From contig NZ_VIQT01000010.1 in the NCBI RefSeq assembly GCF_010206195.1, positions 1 through 64,000 of the forward strand: a DNA stretch of 64,000 bases, in the 5' to 3' direction. The translations under genes and the position numbers were made by a program. Origin of the DNA: Anaerotruncus colihominis. Lineage in GTDB: Bacteria > Bacillota > Clostridia > Oscillospirales > Ruminococcaceae. Below, piece after piece: positions 16,542 through 24,719 of this stretch. The notes beneath the pieces were generated by a model. It saw nothing but the letters and a program-made list of their open reading frames with translations. It was not told the origin of the DNA and ran no database searches. Every line of letters begins with the position of its first letter. The first letter of the stretch is position 1.

Positions 16542-16626
16542 AAAGGGCTCCTGCGTTTTTTGACTTGCATTCTCTGCTGTTTGCGAAAAATTCGGCAACT
16601 CTTTTTATTTTCAAACAAGCCCTAAC
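16542..16626. repeat. Dispersed intergenic element with inverted ends
   Basis: AAAGGGCTC at the left and CAAACAAGCCCTAAC at the right form inverted ends (AGGGCT/AGCCCT) around about 60 AT-rich bases. The right end recurs at 35422-35438 and partly at 13-25. It lies in the 640-base stretch between flgM and parA, which otherwise contains only promoters. Confidence 0.5.
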
Positions 16627-16835
16627 CAGACTTTCTCTTTTATTTTTGACAGAAAACCTCACGCGCAGTACGCGTGCCGCAAAAAAAGGCAAAGGTTGCC
16701 GCGCATGAAGTTTTTGCGCATTATTTTCGGTCGCTCCCAAAGGAGCGAGGAAATGACTATTTGTATAGTTTTTGTTATATTTTGCATATAGAATAAAATC
16801 CCAACAGAAACCACATATGATTTTCCGCTCTCCGC

Positions 16836-16865
16836 TTGCCAAGCAGGGGTACGATCAAGTATAAT
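16836..16865 (+). promoter_or_regulatory. Sigma-A-type promoter of parA
   Basis: TTGCCA (16836-16841), an 18-base spacer and TATAAT (16860-16865), ending 43 bases before the parA start. Confidence 0.75.
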
Positions 16866-16908
16866 AAAAAATACGGATTTTACATGCGCAAAAAAGGAGA
16901 AACTCAGG

Positions 16909-17679
16909 ATGAACAAGATCATTTGCGTGTCCAATCAAAAGGGCGGCGTCGGAAAAACGACAACGACAAATGCCCTTGCGATGGGCCTGCGGCACAAGGG
17001 ATACCGTGTGCTGTGCGTTGATTTCGATCCGCAGGGAAACCTGTCTTTTAGTCTGCGTGCCGACAATCGCGTTGAGTTGCAAAATTCGATCTATCAGGTG
17101 CTCAAGGGTGAGCTGAAAGCTGTCCAGGCAATCCAGCACACAGAGCTTGCCGACGTTATCACCTCCAACATGATGTTAAGCGGCATCGAGCTGGAGTTTA
17201 CTGGAAAGGGCCGTGAATTTCTGCTTTCATCCGCGCTTAAATCCGTTGAAAAGCTTTATGATTATATTCTTATCGATTCGCCGCCTGCGCTCGGTGTTCT
17301 GACTGTCAACGCTTTCTCCGCATCCAATGTGATCCTGATGCCGGTGCTGTCTGACCTGTACAGCTTGCAGGGGATCGTGCAGCTCAACGAAACCATTGAG
17401 CATGTGCGGGCGCGCAACAATCCCAACCTTGTAAACGCCGGTATTCTGCTGACACGCTTTAATCCGCGTGGTCAGATCAATAACGTCATCCGTGAAACAG
17501 CCTCCGACATGGCGAAAACCTTCAATATTCCCTTGCTGCGCACGACCATCCGAACCGGCGTCGATTTAACAAAGGCGCAGATCCTGCGCCGCGACATGAT
17601 CCGTTATGCCCCCAAAAGCAAAGCTGTCCAGGACTATCAGCGGTTGCTTGACGAGCTGTTCGAAAGGGGCGTTTTATAA
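16909..17679 (+). CDS. ParA/Soj family ATPase, orphan (no ParB)
   Basis: A 256-residue deviant-Walker ATPase. The Walker A motif KGGVGKTTTT (residues about 11-20) with both lysines, the switch DFDPQGNLS and the YDYILIDSPPALG Walker B are intact, so it should dimerise on ATP and bind DNA non-specifically as ParA proteins do. It lacks an N-terminal helix-turn-helix, as in Soj. It is followed, with a TAATG overlap, by a ComFB-domain gene and not by parB; no parS-like palindrome is apparent. Such orphan ParA proteins often position chemosensory arrays, flagella or pili. With motility genes on both sides, that is a reasonable inference, but chromosome partition cannot be excluded. Confidence 0.92.
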   Translation: MNKIICVSNQKGGVGKTTTTNALAMGLRHKGYRVLCVDFDPQGNLSFSLRADNRVELQNSIYQVLKGELKAVQAIQHTELADVITSNMMLSGIELEFTGKGREFLLSSALKSVEKLYDYILIDSPPALGVLTVNAFSASNVILMPVLSDLYSLQGIVQLNETIEHVRARNNPNLVNAGILLTRFNPRGQINNVIRETASDMAKTFNIPLLRTTIRTGVDLTKAQILRRDMIRYAPKSKAVQDYQRLLDELFERGVL

Positions 17680-18170
17680 TGGCAAAACCCAAAATGGAAT
17701 TTGATAAGGACTATATTTATAACCTGATTATGCCAAGCGCGTCTTTGGATGACACCTCTGAACCGCCCACGATTTCCGTGGATACACCCGCCTCCTCACC
17801 TGAGACCGCGGCCGCCCCATCTGCCGAGGAGGACGAGGCCAGCCCGATCTCTGATCTGCGCAGCCGTCTGTTTTCACGCAAGAGCGGGGGTGTCGCTATC
17901 CCAGCGGTCAAGCGCGAATATGCCGTCGTCAATATTATGGAGCTGCTTGTCTCCGATCGGTTGGACAGCGTTTTCTCAAAATTCAACTGCTGCCAGTGCG
18001 ACAAATGCCGCAAGGACGCGGTAGCTGCCGCATTGAATCTTCTTCCTCCAGAATATGTAGTTGCCGAGGTCGATGAAATCGACGCCCTGCGGTATAAGCA
18101 TTCCACCAAAGAGGTTTCCGCCGCGCTTGTGAAAGCAATTTTACAAGTGCGCGCCCATCCGCGCCATTGA
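17679..18170 (+). CDS. ComFB-domain protein, partner of ParA
   Basis: A 163-residue protein whose start overlaps the parA stop (TAATG). Residues 1-85 are a low-complexity Pro/Ser/Ala/Glu-rich region with a short conserved-looking N-terminus (EFDKDYIYNLIMP). Residues about 85-163 match the ComFB family: NIMELLVSDRLDSV, the CxxCxxC cluster in CCQCDKCRKDAVAAALNLLPP, then EYVVAEVDE. ComFB is a late-competence locus protein in Bacillus, and ComFB-domain proteins elsewhere have been reported as c-di-GMP receptors. The basic N-terminus could stimulate ParA ATPase, as short basic peptides do in ParB-like partners; this is inference. Confidence 0.82.
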   Translation: MAKPKMEFDKDYIYNLIMPSASLDDTSEPPTISVDTPASSPETAAAPSAEEDEASPISDLRSRLFSRKSGGVAIPAVKREYAVVNIMELLVSDRLDSVFSKFNCCQCDKCRKDAVAAALNLLPPEYVVAEVDEIDALRYKHSTKEVSAALVKAILQVRAHPRH

Positions 18171-18196
18171 TTTATAAAGAAATTTCCAAAAGCTCT

Positions 18197-18225
18197 TGCA
18201 TTGTACACAAATTAGGTATATAATG
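18197..18225 (+). promoter_or_regulatory. Sigma-A-type promoter of the hemerythrin gene
   Basis: TTGCAT, a 17-base spacer and TATAAT. It gives a leader of about 30 bases with AAAAAGGAGAAGGG before the ATG. Confidence 0.85.
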
Positions 18226-18263
18226 GTGGAAATTAAAACTCATTTAAAAAGGAGAAGGGAAAA

Positions 18264-18674
18264 ATGGCTTACATATGGAGCAAAGACCTTGAGACAGGCA
18301 ATGCAATGATTGATTCGCAACACAAGGAACTGATTGAAGCAATCAACGCGTTGTTGGCAGCTTGCGGGACTGGCAAGGGCCGTGCGGAAGTTGCAAAAAC
18401 AACTAGATTCCTATATGATTACACCTCCAAGCATTTTGGCGACGAGGAGGCGCTCCAGCTTCGTTACAAATATCCTGATTACGCCAACCACAAACAATAC
18501 CATGAGGGCTTCAAACGCGTTGTGCGTGAGCTTGCGGAACAGCTCAATAAGGAAGGCCCGACGATTGTGCTTGTCGGTAAGGTCAACAACAGCATTGCCG
18601 GCTGGCTGATCAGCCATATTAAGTGTGAGGATGTCAAGGTTGCCGCGCACATCCGTGCGCAGGGCGGCAAATAA
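18264..18674 (+). CDS. Bacteriohemerythrin
   Basis: A 136-residue four-helix di-iron protein that binds oxygen or senses it. The iron ligands are all visible: His20 in DSQHKEL, His57 and Glu61 in SKHFGDEE, His76 and His80 in NHKQYH, and the late SHIKCED with His and Asp. The N-terminal YIWSKDLETGNAMIDSQH is the family signature. It is a single-domain form with its own promoter and terminator. In motile anaerobes these proteins often sit near chemotaxis genes and may supply or signal oxygen; that link is contextual only. Confidence 0.95.
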   Translation: MAYIWSKDLETGNAMIDSQHKELIEAINALLAACGTGKGRAEVAKTTRFLYDYTSKHFGDEEALQLRYKYPDYANHKQYHEGFKRVVRELAEQLNKEGPTIVLVGKVNNSIAGWLISHIKCEDVKVAAHIRAQGGK

Positions 18675-18690
18675 TGCAATCTACATACAC

Positions 18691-18725
18691 AAAAAAGGCT
18701 GCGGGAAATTCCCGCAGCCTTTTTT
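18691..18725. terminator. Bidirectional terminator after hemerythrin
   Basis: A near-perfect palindrome: AAAAAAGGCTGCGGG, short loop, CCCGCAGCCTTTTTT. It serves the hemerythrin gene and the convergent gene ending at 18745. Confidence 0.93.
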
Positions 18726-18744
18726 ACTTTTCCTGTTATGCATT

Positions 18745-19353
18745 TTATGCATCGTCAGAGGCCGCTGATGCTTTCTTAGCTTCCGCAGCCCATTCATCAA
18801 AGCGCTTCATAACCTCGGTATGGGTCTGCTGGCTGATCGAGGGCAATTTACCGCCCAACTCGACGCCGGCAGCCTTGAAGCCTTTCTCAACCGCTTTACG
18901 CAGCTCCTCGATCTTGGAAGCGTCGCCGCCGGAAAGCGCCTTCGCCATATCCATGATCCGCCCCGCAACCGCGTCGACCGAATACTCGCCACCTTCCGCG
19001 ATAGAAGCGGCCGCTTTCGCGCTCTGCTCCGGGGTGACGAACAGATCCATACCGAACAATGTCAAGTTGCTCTTCTGACCCTGCTTGACAACCATGCTCT
19101 TGAGCATGTTCATAAAGCTCTGCGTGCGGCTTTCTTCCGCCGCCATCAGTTGATCAGCCTGGGCCTTGTTCAGCTTGTTTTTGCTGTACGTAACCGACTG
19201 CTCTGGCTGCGTCCTTTCGAAGGTGTCGCGGTTAACTGTTGTTTCAGTCGTCGCGCCCTCCTTCTTAGCGGATACGGCTTCATCAGCCTGCGTGGCAGTC
19301 GCCATCGCAGCCGTGTAACGCGCACCAGACAGTCCGACGTTTCCAATATTCAT
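18745..19353 (-). CDS. Conserved hypothetical protein linked to the flagellin locus
   Basis: A 202-residue protein without a signal peptide or membrane helix. The first 70 residues are polar and probably disordered; the remainder is helical (RTQSFMNMLKSMVVKQGQK, AGRIMDMAKALSGGD, KIEELRKAVEKGFKAAGVE, then LPSISQQTHTEVMKRFDEWA). The ALSGGDxSKxxELRxAVEKGF and TxxxVMxxFDEW blocks look like a conserved domain, but I cannot name its function. It lies 55 bases after the second FliD-like gene on the same strand and is probably co-transcribed, so export through or association with the flagellum is possible. Confidence 0.8.
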   Translation of the reverse strand: MNIGNVGLSGARYTAAMATATQADEAVSAKKEGATTETTVNRDTFERTQPEQSVTYSKNKLNKAQADQLMAAEESRTQSFMNMLKSMVVKQGQKSNLTLFGMDLFVTPEQSAKAAASIAEGGEYSVDAVAGRIMDMAKALSGGDASKIEELRKAVEKGFKAAGVELGGKLPSISQQTHTEVMKRFDEWAAEAKKASAASDDA

Positions 19354-19370
19354 GATACATTTCTCCCTGT

Positions 19371-19391
19371 GAATCCGCCGCAGGCGGATTC
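19371..19391 (-). other. Intercistronic hairpin
   Basis: GAATCCGCC, a three-base loop and GGCGGATTC. It lies between the second FliD-like gene and the hypothetical gene, before the latter's GGGAGAAA ribosome site. There is no T-run, so it may be an mRNA stability or processing element. Confidence 0.5.
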
Positions 19392-19408
19392 GAATCTTTT
19401 TTCACCCG

Positions 19409-20701
19409 TTATACAAACATGTTCATCATCATGCCGACAGCATAAAAATTGGACATGTTGTATGCGCCCAGACGGTTATACATGCTCATCATGCTGATGG
19501 AATCCATCTGACTGGATGAGAACGCAGAACTACCGAACAGATTCTGCTGCTGTTGCTTGGCAGCCGAACCCACCAGGCTGGCGGACGGCGCATCAAGGCC
19601 GCGTTGGGCATCCTGTTTGATTCCGCTGGCAACACGTTCAGTAATGCTGCCCATCAGACTCGGGCTGGCATCCATCGCCTTATTAAAGACGTTCTGATCA
19701 AACGACAGCGTACCGTCCGCCTTTACAGATAACCCAATCATCGCCATGGACGATTCGGAAACAGGAGGCTGAATCATACGCTTCATCTGCTGGAGAACAC
19801 CGACGCCCCGATTCTCGTTGGAACTTAAAAATTTGATCGTGCTGTTGTACGCGTCAACCAAGTCCTGCATTGCGCTGGCAGTCGCGCCGTCGTTGACTCC
19901 AGCCTTGATCTGGGCTTTTCCCTCACCGGCAATGGCGATGCTGACTCCATCGACTTCAATCGCATTGGTGGACGACGTTCCGCTGTACGTTTCACCGTCA
20001 TTTTTGGTGATGGTGAAAATCGCATCACGGCTTTCGGTCACAGCCTTGTCAAGTCCAAGGCTTTCAGCGGCCGTTCCGGAAACGGTAAACTTGTTGTCAC
20101 TGCCCGACGCTCCCTCAAGCTCAAGGGATGAACGGCCGTTCTCTGTGACGACGCGCGCGGTCACGCCGGCTTTCGATGCGTTGATCGAATCAGCGAATTT
20201 TTGCAGCGCCTCCTGATTGGTTTTTGCGCCGGCGGCGCTCAGTCTGAAATCGAAGGTCCCTGCAGCTGTTTTGATCCGCAAGCCGCCGCCCATGGACGGC
20301 AGTTCCCCGCTGCTGGCAAACGACGTGGAGCAGTTTACCTGCCCGGCAGCCGTCTGCTGAACCGTCAGCTCGTAGGAATCGGACTGTTTCCCCAGTTTTC
20401 CGGTCGCCGTCGCTACTGTGCGATCGGACGAACCTGCCGCCAACTTATCGGTCTTGGGATTAAGAACGCTGTCAGCCGCATCCTTGAGGGCCGTCATTTG
20501 CTTTTGATAATCCTTGAGGAACGCCGCGCTGTCTGCATCAAGCTTGTTTGCCGTCGAACTGGTGGCGTTTGATACGCCGCTGATCGCTGAAAGCTTGCTG
20601 TTGCCCCTAGCTGCGAGCATCGCGCGCATCTGGTTCATCTGTGTATATCCGCTCAGGATGGTATTGCTGAGGGAATACATGCTGTTCTGAATTGGATACA
20701 T
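19409..20701 (-). CDS. Second, short FliD-like protein
   Basis: About 430 residues. It lacks the classical FliD N-terminus (GLxSGxD) and starts instead with MYPIQNSMYSLSNTILSGY, but the rest resembles the FliD middle and C domains: SDNKFTVSGTAAESLGLD (flagellin-hook IN-like), VDGVSIAI, ASAMQDLVDAYNSTIKFLSSN, and LSVKADGTLSFDQNVFNKAM. The C-terminus ends in an unusual Met/Ser-rich tail (MMSMYNRLGAYNMSNFY). AAAGGAGGTG precedes the ATG at 20701. It lies directly downstream of flagellin. It could be an alternative cap, a minor filament component or a filament-associated adhesin; which one is not decidable from sequence. Confidence 0.78.
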   Translation of the reverse strand: MYPIQNSMYSLSNTILSGYTQMNQMRAMLAARGNSKLSAISGVSNATSSTANKLDADSAAFLKDYQKQMTALKDAADSVLNPKTDKLAAGSSDRTVATATGKLGKQSDSYELTVQQTAAGQVNCSTSFASSGELPSMGGGLRIKTAAGTFDFRLSAAGAKTNQEALQKFADSINASKAGVTARVVTENGRSSLELEGASGSDNKFTVSGTAAESLGLDKAVTESRDAIFTITKNDGETYSGTSSTNAIEVDGVSIAIAGEGKAQIKAGVNDGATASAMQDLVDAYNSTIKFLSSNENRGVGVLQQMKRMIQPPVSESSMAMIGLSVKADGTLSFDQNVFNKAMDASPSLMGSITERVASGIKQDAQRGLDAPSASLVGSAAKQQQQNLFGSSAFSSSQMDSISMMSMYNRLGAYNMSNFYAVGMMMNMFV

Positions 20702-20740
20702 TTTTTCACCTCCTTTCGGATAGATCATGTAATATAGACA

Positions 20741-20772
20741 GAAGGGAGCCACCCGGGCGGGCGGCTCCCTTC
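20741..20772 (-). terminator. Stem-loop after flagellin
   Basis: GAAGGGAGCC and GGCTCCCTTC form a 10-bp stem with a GC-rich loop, 52 bases past the flagellin stop. The minus-strand tail is only weakly T-rich, so it may act partly as a 3' stabiliser that allows some readthrough into the FliD-like gene. Confidence 0.65.
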
Positions 20773-20824
20773 ATCATAACGGAATACGTCAAGCCCCGTT
20801 TGGAAAGGGCCGCTTAACTGTTTA

Positions 20825-22432
20825 TTACTGGAGCAACTGGAGCACACTCTGCGGCTGCTGATTGGCCTGCGCGAGCATCGCCTGCGCGGACTGCGTCAGC
20901 ACGTTCATCTTCGTGTACTCCATCATCATCTTGGCCATGTCCGTGTCGCGGATACGGCTGTTGGCCGACTGCAGGTTCTCGGACGTGGTATCAAGGTTAT
21001 TAATTGTATATTCCAGACGGTTCTGCGTAGCACCGAGAACGGCACGCTGCGCGGAAACCTTGTCGATGCCGGCGCGGATCGTATCGATCGCGGCCGCAGC
21101 GCCCTCACGGCTAGAAATATCAATACCGTTAACGCCAATTCCCTTAGAACTCATGTCGTCGATTGAGACTGTAATCTGGTTAAAGCTGTCCGCTGTATCG
21201 CCGATCTGGAGAACAAGGCCACTGCCGCTGACTGTGGCTGTGCCGCCCTTGAAAACGAGACCATCCGTTGTATCGTATGTTACGTTCAGTCCGGTGTCTT
21301 TGGAAATCTCCTTCGCCGCATTGGCGCCGGCATTATCCAGATCCGCGCCGAAGATCACAGTAATATCTTTGCCAACAGCACTAGTATCCGTCCCGTCCGC
21401 CGCGAGGATATACTTTTTGCCGTTCACAGTGAAAGCCTTGTCATCAACCTTATCGCCAGCAGCGTAAAGCGTAGCCTTACCCTTTACATAAGCATCTTCA
21501 CCTACTGTAGCAGGAGCGCCAACTGTAATACCAGCCACAGTTGTGGTCCCGCCGACCGTAGCCGATGTACTTGCAGACGTGACTCCCGTTCCGCTGCCCG
21601 CTGTTTTGGCCTCAAGCACAAAGCCATTCTGATAATCGCCTGTAATTGTAAAATCGTTGGCAAGAGCGCTCTTGCCAAGCTCCGCCGTCATGGCAGTATC
21701 AAGATCGTCTGCAGTAACACCATCGGTTGCGAAATCATTGATCGCATATTCCTTGCCGGAATTACCGATCAAAACCTTATCGCCATCTTCGTTTGTACTA
21801 AGCGTCAGATCAACAGTAAGGCTCTTTTCCTTTCCGCCAACTGTATAAGAAACTGTAAAGGAAACCTTATCGCCATCGGTTGCCGTCTTAGCCAAAACAC
21901 TTGTACCAGCCAAAGCAGCGCTCTTATACTTTGTTGCGTCAACATTGGTGGTCGTCAGGCCGCCATCAAGTTTAATGCTGTCAACCGCAGATGTGCTACC
22001 GCCGCCGAGCGAGCCGTCAAGCAGGTTGATGCTGTTGAAATTCGTCGCCTTGGAGATACGGTCGATTTCCGTCTGGAGTTCCTTGATTTCGTCCTGCAGG
22101 GACTGCCTGTTCTGATCCGAGTTGATGCCGTTGGCCGCACGGGTCGCCAGCTCGGTCATACGGTTGAGCATGTTATGAACCTCAGTCAGCGCGCCTTCAG
22201 CCGTCTGCACGACCGAAACACCGTCCTGAGCATTGAGAGAAGCTGTATCAAGGCCCTTGATCTGCGCTTTCATCTTTTCAGAGATCGCCAGACCGGACGC
22301 ATCGTCACCAGCACGGTTGATACGGTAACCGGAGGACAATTTTTCCAGCGCCCTGCCGACCTGCGAATTGTTCATGCCCAACTGACGCTGAGCGTTGACC
22401 GCCATGATATTGCTTCTGACTACCATTCCCAT
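20825..22432 (-). CDS. fliC: Flagellin
   Basis: A 535-residue filament protein. The N-terminal D0/D1 (SNIMAVNAQRQLGMNNSQVG, then LEKLSSGYRINRAGDDASGLA) and the C-terminal D1/D0 (LGATQNRLEYTINNLDTTSEN, then RDTDMAKMMMEYTKMNVL, ending QQPQSVLQLLQ) are canonical. Between them, residues about 165-420 form a Thr/Ala/Gly-rich variable domain about twice the size of that in a 300-residue hag. The true start is the ATG at 22432 (GGAGG seven bases upstream), not the longer frame. Expression is from a sigma-28-like promoter, and the leader has two ACATGGA CsrA-type sites, one covering the ribosome site. Confidence 0.97.
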   Translation of the reverse strand: MGMVVRSNIMAVNAQRQLGMNNSQVGRALEKLSSGYRINRAGDDASGLAISEKMKAQIKGLDTASLNAQDGVSVVQTAEGALTEVHNMLNRMTELATRAANGINSDQNRQSLQDEIKELQTEIDRISKATNFNSINLLDGSLGGGSTSAVDSIKLDGGLTTTNVDATKYKSAALAGTSVLAKTATDGDKVSFTVSYTVGGKEKSLTVDLTLSTNEDGDKVLIGNSGKEYAINDFATDGVTADDLDTAMTAELGKSALANDFTITGDYQNGFVLEAKTAGSGTGVTSASTSATVGGTTTVAGITVGAPATVGEDAYVKGKATLYAAGDKVDDKAFTVNGKKYILAADGTDTSAVGKDITVIFGADLDNAGANAAKEISKDTGLNVTYDTTDGLVFKGGTATVSGSGLVLQIGDTADSFNQITVSIDDMSSKGIGVNGIDISSREGAAAAIDTIRAGIDKVSAQRAVLGATQNRLEYTINNLDTTSENLQSANSRIRDTDMAKMMMEYTKMNVLTQSAQAMLAQANQQPQSVLQLLQ

Positions 22433-22438
22433 AGTTAT

Positions 22439-22475
22439 ACCTCCATGTAATTGGGTGTGCTTCCCACGTCCATGT
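22439..22475 (-). promoter_or_regulatory. Two CsrA-type binding sites in the flagellin leader
   Basis: On the minus strand ACATGGAGGT (22439-22448) overlaps the flagellin ribosome site and ACATGGACGT (22466-22475) lies 27 bases upstream. Both match the CsrA target core ACAnGGA, and the arrangement mirrors the two-site hag leader of Bacillus subtilis. Confidence 0.75.
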
Positions 22476-22602
22476 GAAAAGCGTTCGTATAAATTGTTCC
22501 TTTTACATCCCTGCGCGCGGCCGCCGCGCAAGGACGCTTAAAGGCTATCTGTGAAGCGGCCGGCCGGCCATCTTAGCCCCGCCGTTTGCCCTTCAATCTT
22601 TA

Positions 22603-22629
22603 TATTCGTTGTCTTTTTCAAAAACTAAA
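22603..22629 (-). promoter_or_regulatory. Sigma-28-like promoter of flagellin
   Basis: TTTAGTTT, an 11-base spacer and AACGAATA on the minus strand. The leader to the flagellin start is about 165 bases and includes a GGCCGGCCGG-type hairpin and the CsrA sites. Confidence 0.65.
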
Positions 22630-22687
22630 GTGTATTGGCAAAGAATTTTTCCATTCCACCGCCCACATCTATCCAACATATCAAAAA

Positions 22688-22717
22688 CAGGGGACGCTGC
22701 AGATGCAGCGTCCCCTG
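22688..22717 (-). terminator. Terminator of the chemoreceptor gene
   Basis: CAGGGGACGCTGCA and TGCAGCGTCCCCTG are perfect 14-base arms, followed by TTTT on the minus strand. Confidence 0.92.
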
Positions 22718-22753
22718 TATACGTATCTTGCGGAGCGATTTCCAGAGATAGAA

Positions 22754-24514
22754 TCAATATTTATTGTCACCAAAGAAATCGTTCGATCCGGCTTCATCCG
22801 GAATATGGGAATAACTGAGCTGTGGCGCACCGGAAGAAACCACATTCTTAATCTGGAACTGTGCAACAAGACTCTTAAGCATATTGGCCTGGCTGGACAA
22901 CTCCTCACTGGCAGCCGCGCTCTCCTCTGCGGTTGCGGAGTTCGTCTGTACAACGGCGGAAATCTGATCAATTCCCTGTGTAACCTGCTGGATCGCGTTC
23001 GACTGATCATTGGTCGCATTTGTGATCTTCTGCATCGCATCTGTGATCTGGGATGCACTGCCGACCACATCAAGCAAAGATTGCTGTGTGTTGTCAACAA
23101 GCCGCGATCCTTCTTCAACTGCGCTGAGCGATCCGCTGATCAACGTCGTGGTATTCTTTGCAGCCTCGGCGCTCTTGGCCGCCAGATTGCGCACTTCATC
23201 TGCGACAACGGCGAAGCCTTTTCCGGCCGCGCCAGCACGCGCGGCCTCGACCGCCGCGTTGAGCGCCAGGATATTGGTCTGGAAAGCAATGTCTTCAATG
23301 GTTTTGATGATCTTGCCGATCTGAGCGGAACTGTCGTTGATCTTGCTCATCGCTTCGACCATCTGCGCCATTTTATCGCCGCAGGCGTGGAGATTCTCGC
23401 CTGTGGAAGTGACCAAACCGTCAACATCGCGCGCATTCTCAGCGGTCTGCATAACCTGATGAGAGATCTCGTTAATCGTCGCGGCCAGCTCCTCTACGGC
23501 GCTCGCCTGCTGTGTAGCGCCCTGCGACAACGCCTGCGCGCTGCTGGAAACCTGCTCGGAACCGCTGGAAACCTGCTCCGAGGAGCGGTTAATCTGTCCA
23601 AGCGTATCGTTGAGGGCCTCTAGAATCTGATTGATAGAAGTCCGGATCGACGCCCACTCGCCAAGGTATTCCATATCGGCGGAAACCGTCAGATCGCCCT
23701 GCGCCATCTTCAAAAGCAGGCTGGTGATATCGTCAATATACTCGGACAGCGTCTTGGAAACGAAGCGCATGCTGTCCGCGACTTCGCCCAACTCATCCTT
23801 GGACTGATATGTAACCGTGGACTTCATAGCGCCCCTTGTCCAGTCCTCCGCAGCCGTCTTGATCTCCGCCAGCGGATAAGTGATGTCCTTTGTCAGCTTG
23901 ATCACAAGCAGGATTGTAAAGATCAAACTGGCCAACGCCAGCACTGACAAAATAACAACGCAGACCACACGAATAGACATGCCGTTTGTATAAGAATCCT
24001 TCGCGTTCTGCTCGGCGTAATTGATGATGTTTTCCAATGACGCATCCAGATTGCCGCAGGCAGCCGCATATTCACCGGTCAGCATGGCCAACGCCTTATC
24101 AGTATCCTTTGACTTGATATACTGAACGGTCTCTTCACGCAGCGATTTTGTCGCCGTCAAAGCCGATTTGAAATTGGACAGTAGCTGCGGGTCGCCATTG
24201 TAACCCTTTTCAAGTTCGCCGGCATAAGTGCTCATCATCGCCGCATTCGACTCAATGTCCGTAATAAGCGACTGGATCTGCGCATTGTCCGTCAACTCAG
24301 CAGCATGCCAAATGTCGCGCTGAATAGTAGCGGTAAGCTTGCCGATCTGTACGGAATCACGCGCGACTGGATACGCATGATTATAAAACGATTCCAAACC
24401 GCCTGACACACTGAACAGGCCGATTGTCGACGCAACAACAGTAATGATATACAACACGATAACAGCGCCGAACGAACATGTGATCTTCTTACCAACTTTT
24501 AGATTCCTGAACAA
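22754..24514 (-). CDS. Methyl-accepting chemotaxis protein with four-helix-bundle sensor
   Basis: A 586-residue transmembrane receptor. Order: TM1 (about 11-33), periplasm-side four-helix-bundle sensor (about 35-185, with the [21 protein letters not shown] helix), TM2 (about 188-208), HAMP ([21 protein letters not shown]) with a following [15 protein letters not shown] segment, then the coiled-coil signalling domain whose tip [20 protein letters not shown] (about 405-425) binds CheA/CheW. Glutamine/glutamate pairs suited to methylation lie on both sides of the tip. It ends in NDFFGDNKY without a CheR-tethering pentapeptide. The start is TTG with GGAGGAG seven bases upstream. Own sigma-28-like promoter and terminator make it a single-gene unit. 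Confidence 0.96.
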   Translation of the reverse strand: MFRNLKVGKKITCSFGAVIVLYIITVVASTIGLFSVSGGLESFYNHAYPVARDSVQIGKLTATIQRDIWHAAELTDNAQIQSLITDIESNAAMMSTYAGELEKGYNGDPQLLSNFKSALTATKSLREETVQYIKSKDTDKALAMLTGEYAAACGNLDASLENIINYAEQNAKDSYTNGMSIRVVCVVILSVLALASLIFTILLVIKLTKDITYPLAEIKTAAEDWTRGAMKSTVTYQSKDELGEVADSMRFVSKTLSEYIDDITSLLLKMAQGDLTVSADMEYLGEWASIRTSINQILEALNDTLGQINRSSEQVSSGSEQVSSSAQALSQGATQQASAVEELAATINEISHQVMQTAENARDVDGLVTSTGENLHACGDKMAQMVEAMSKINDSSAQIGKIIKTIEDIAFQTNILALNAAVEAARAGAAGKGFAVVADEVRNLAAKSAEAAKNTTTLISGSLSAVEEGSRLVDNTQQSLLDVVGSASQITDAMQKITNATNDQSNAIQQVTQGIDQISAVVQTNSATAEESAAASEELSSQANMLKSLVAQFQIKNVVSSGAPQLSYSHIPDEAGSNDFFGDNKY

Positions 24515-24577
24515 ATGACTTCTCCTCCCTCAAGATACGCTAATTTGAAACTTAATTTGCAATACTCCAATTTTTTA

Positions 24578-24604
24578 TATTCGACACGTTTCTTAAAAAC
24601 CAAA
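24578..24604 (-). promoter_or_regulatory. Sigma-28-like promoter of the chemoreceptor
   Basis: TTTGGTTT, an 11-base spacer and GTCGAATA on the minus strand. Its spacer (TTAAGAAA...) closely resembles that of the surface-protein promoter at 7100-7128. Confidence 0.68.
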
Positions 24605-24719
24605 GCAAATCCAACAATTTTTTTATTTTTGAGTCAGGTAAAATGAACTGTCCAAATCCATCCTGACATATGCAAGCACATTTTACCTATGCTGCCAGCC
24701 GTAATACCGCAACAAACGC

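Noticed and set aside
16410..16842. Short minus-strand frames between flgM and parA
   Set aside because: No ribosome sites, biased composition, and they overlap a repeat and the parA promoter.
18820..19497. 225-codon plus-strand frame opposite the conserved hypothetical gene
   Set aside because: Antisense shadow; the minus-strand frame has a ribosome site, a plausible domain and a terminator.
20702..20752. Longer N-terminus of the second FliD-like protein
   Set aside because: The ribosome site AAAGGAGGTG lies inside this extension and fits the ATG at 20701.
22433..22531. 33-codon N-terminal extension of flagellin
   Set aside because: Flagellins start with the short MGMVVRSN segment, and the ribosome site and CsrA sites lie in this stretch.
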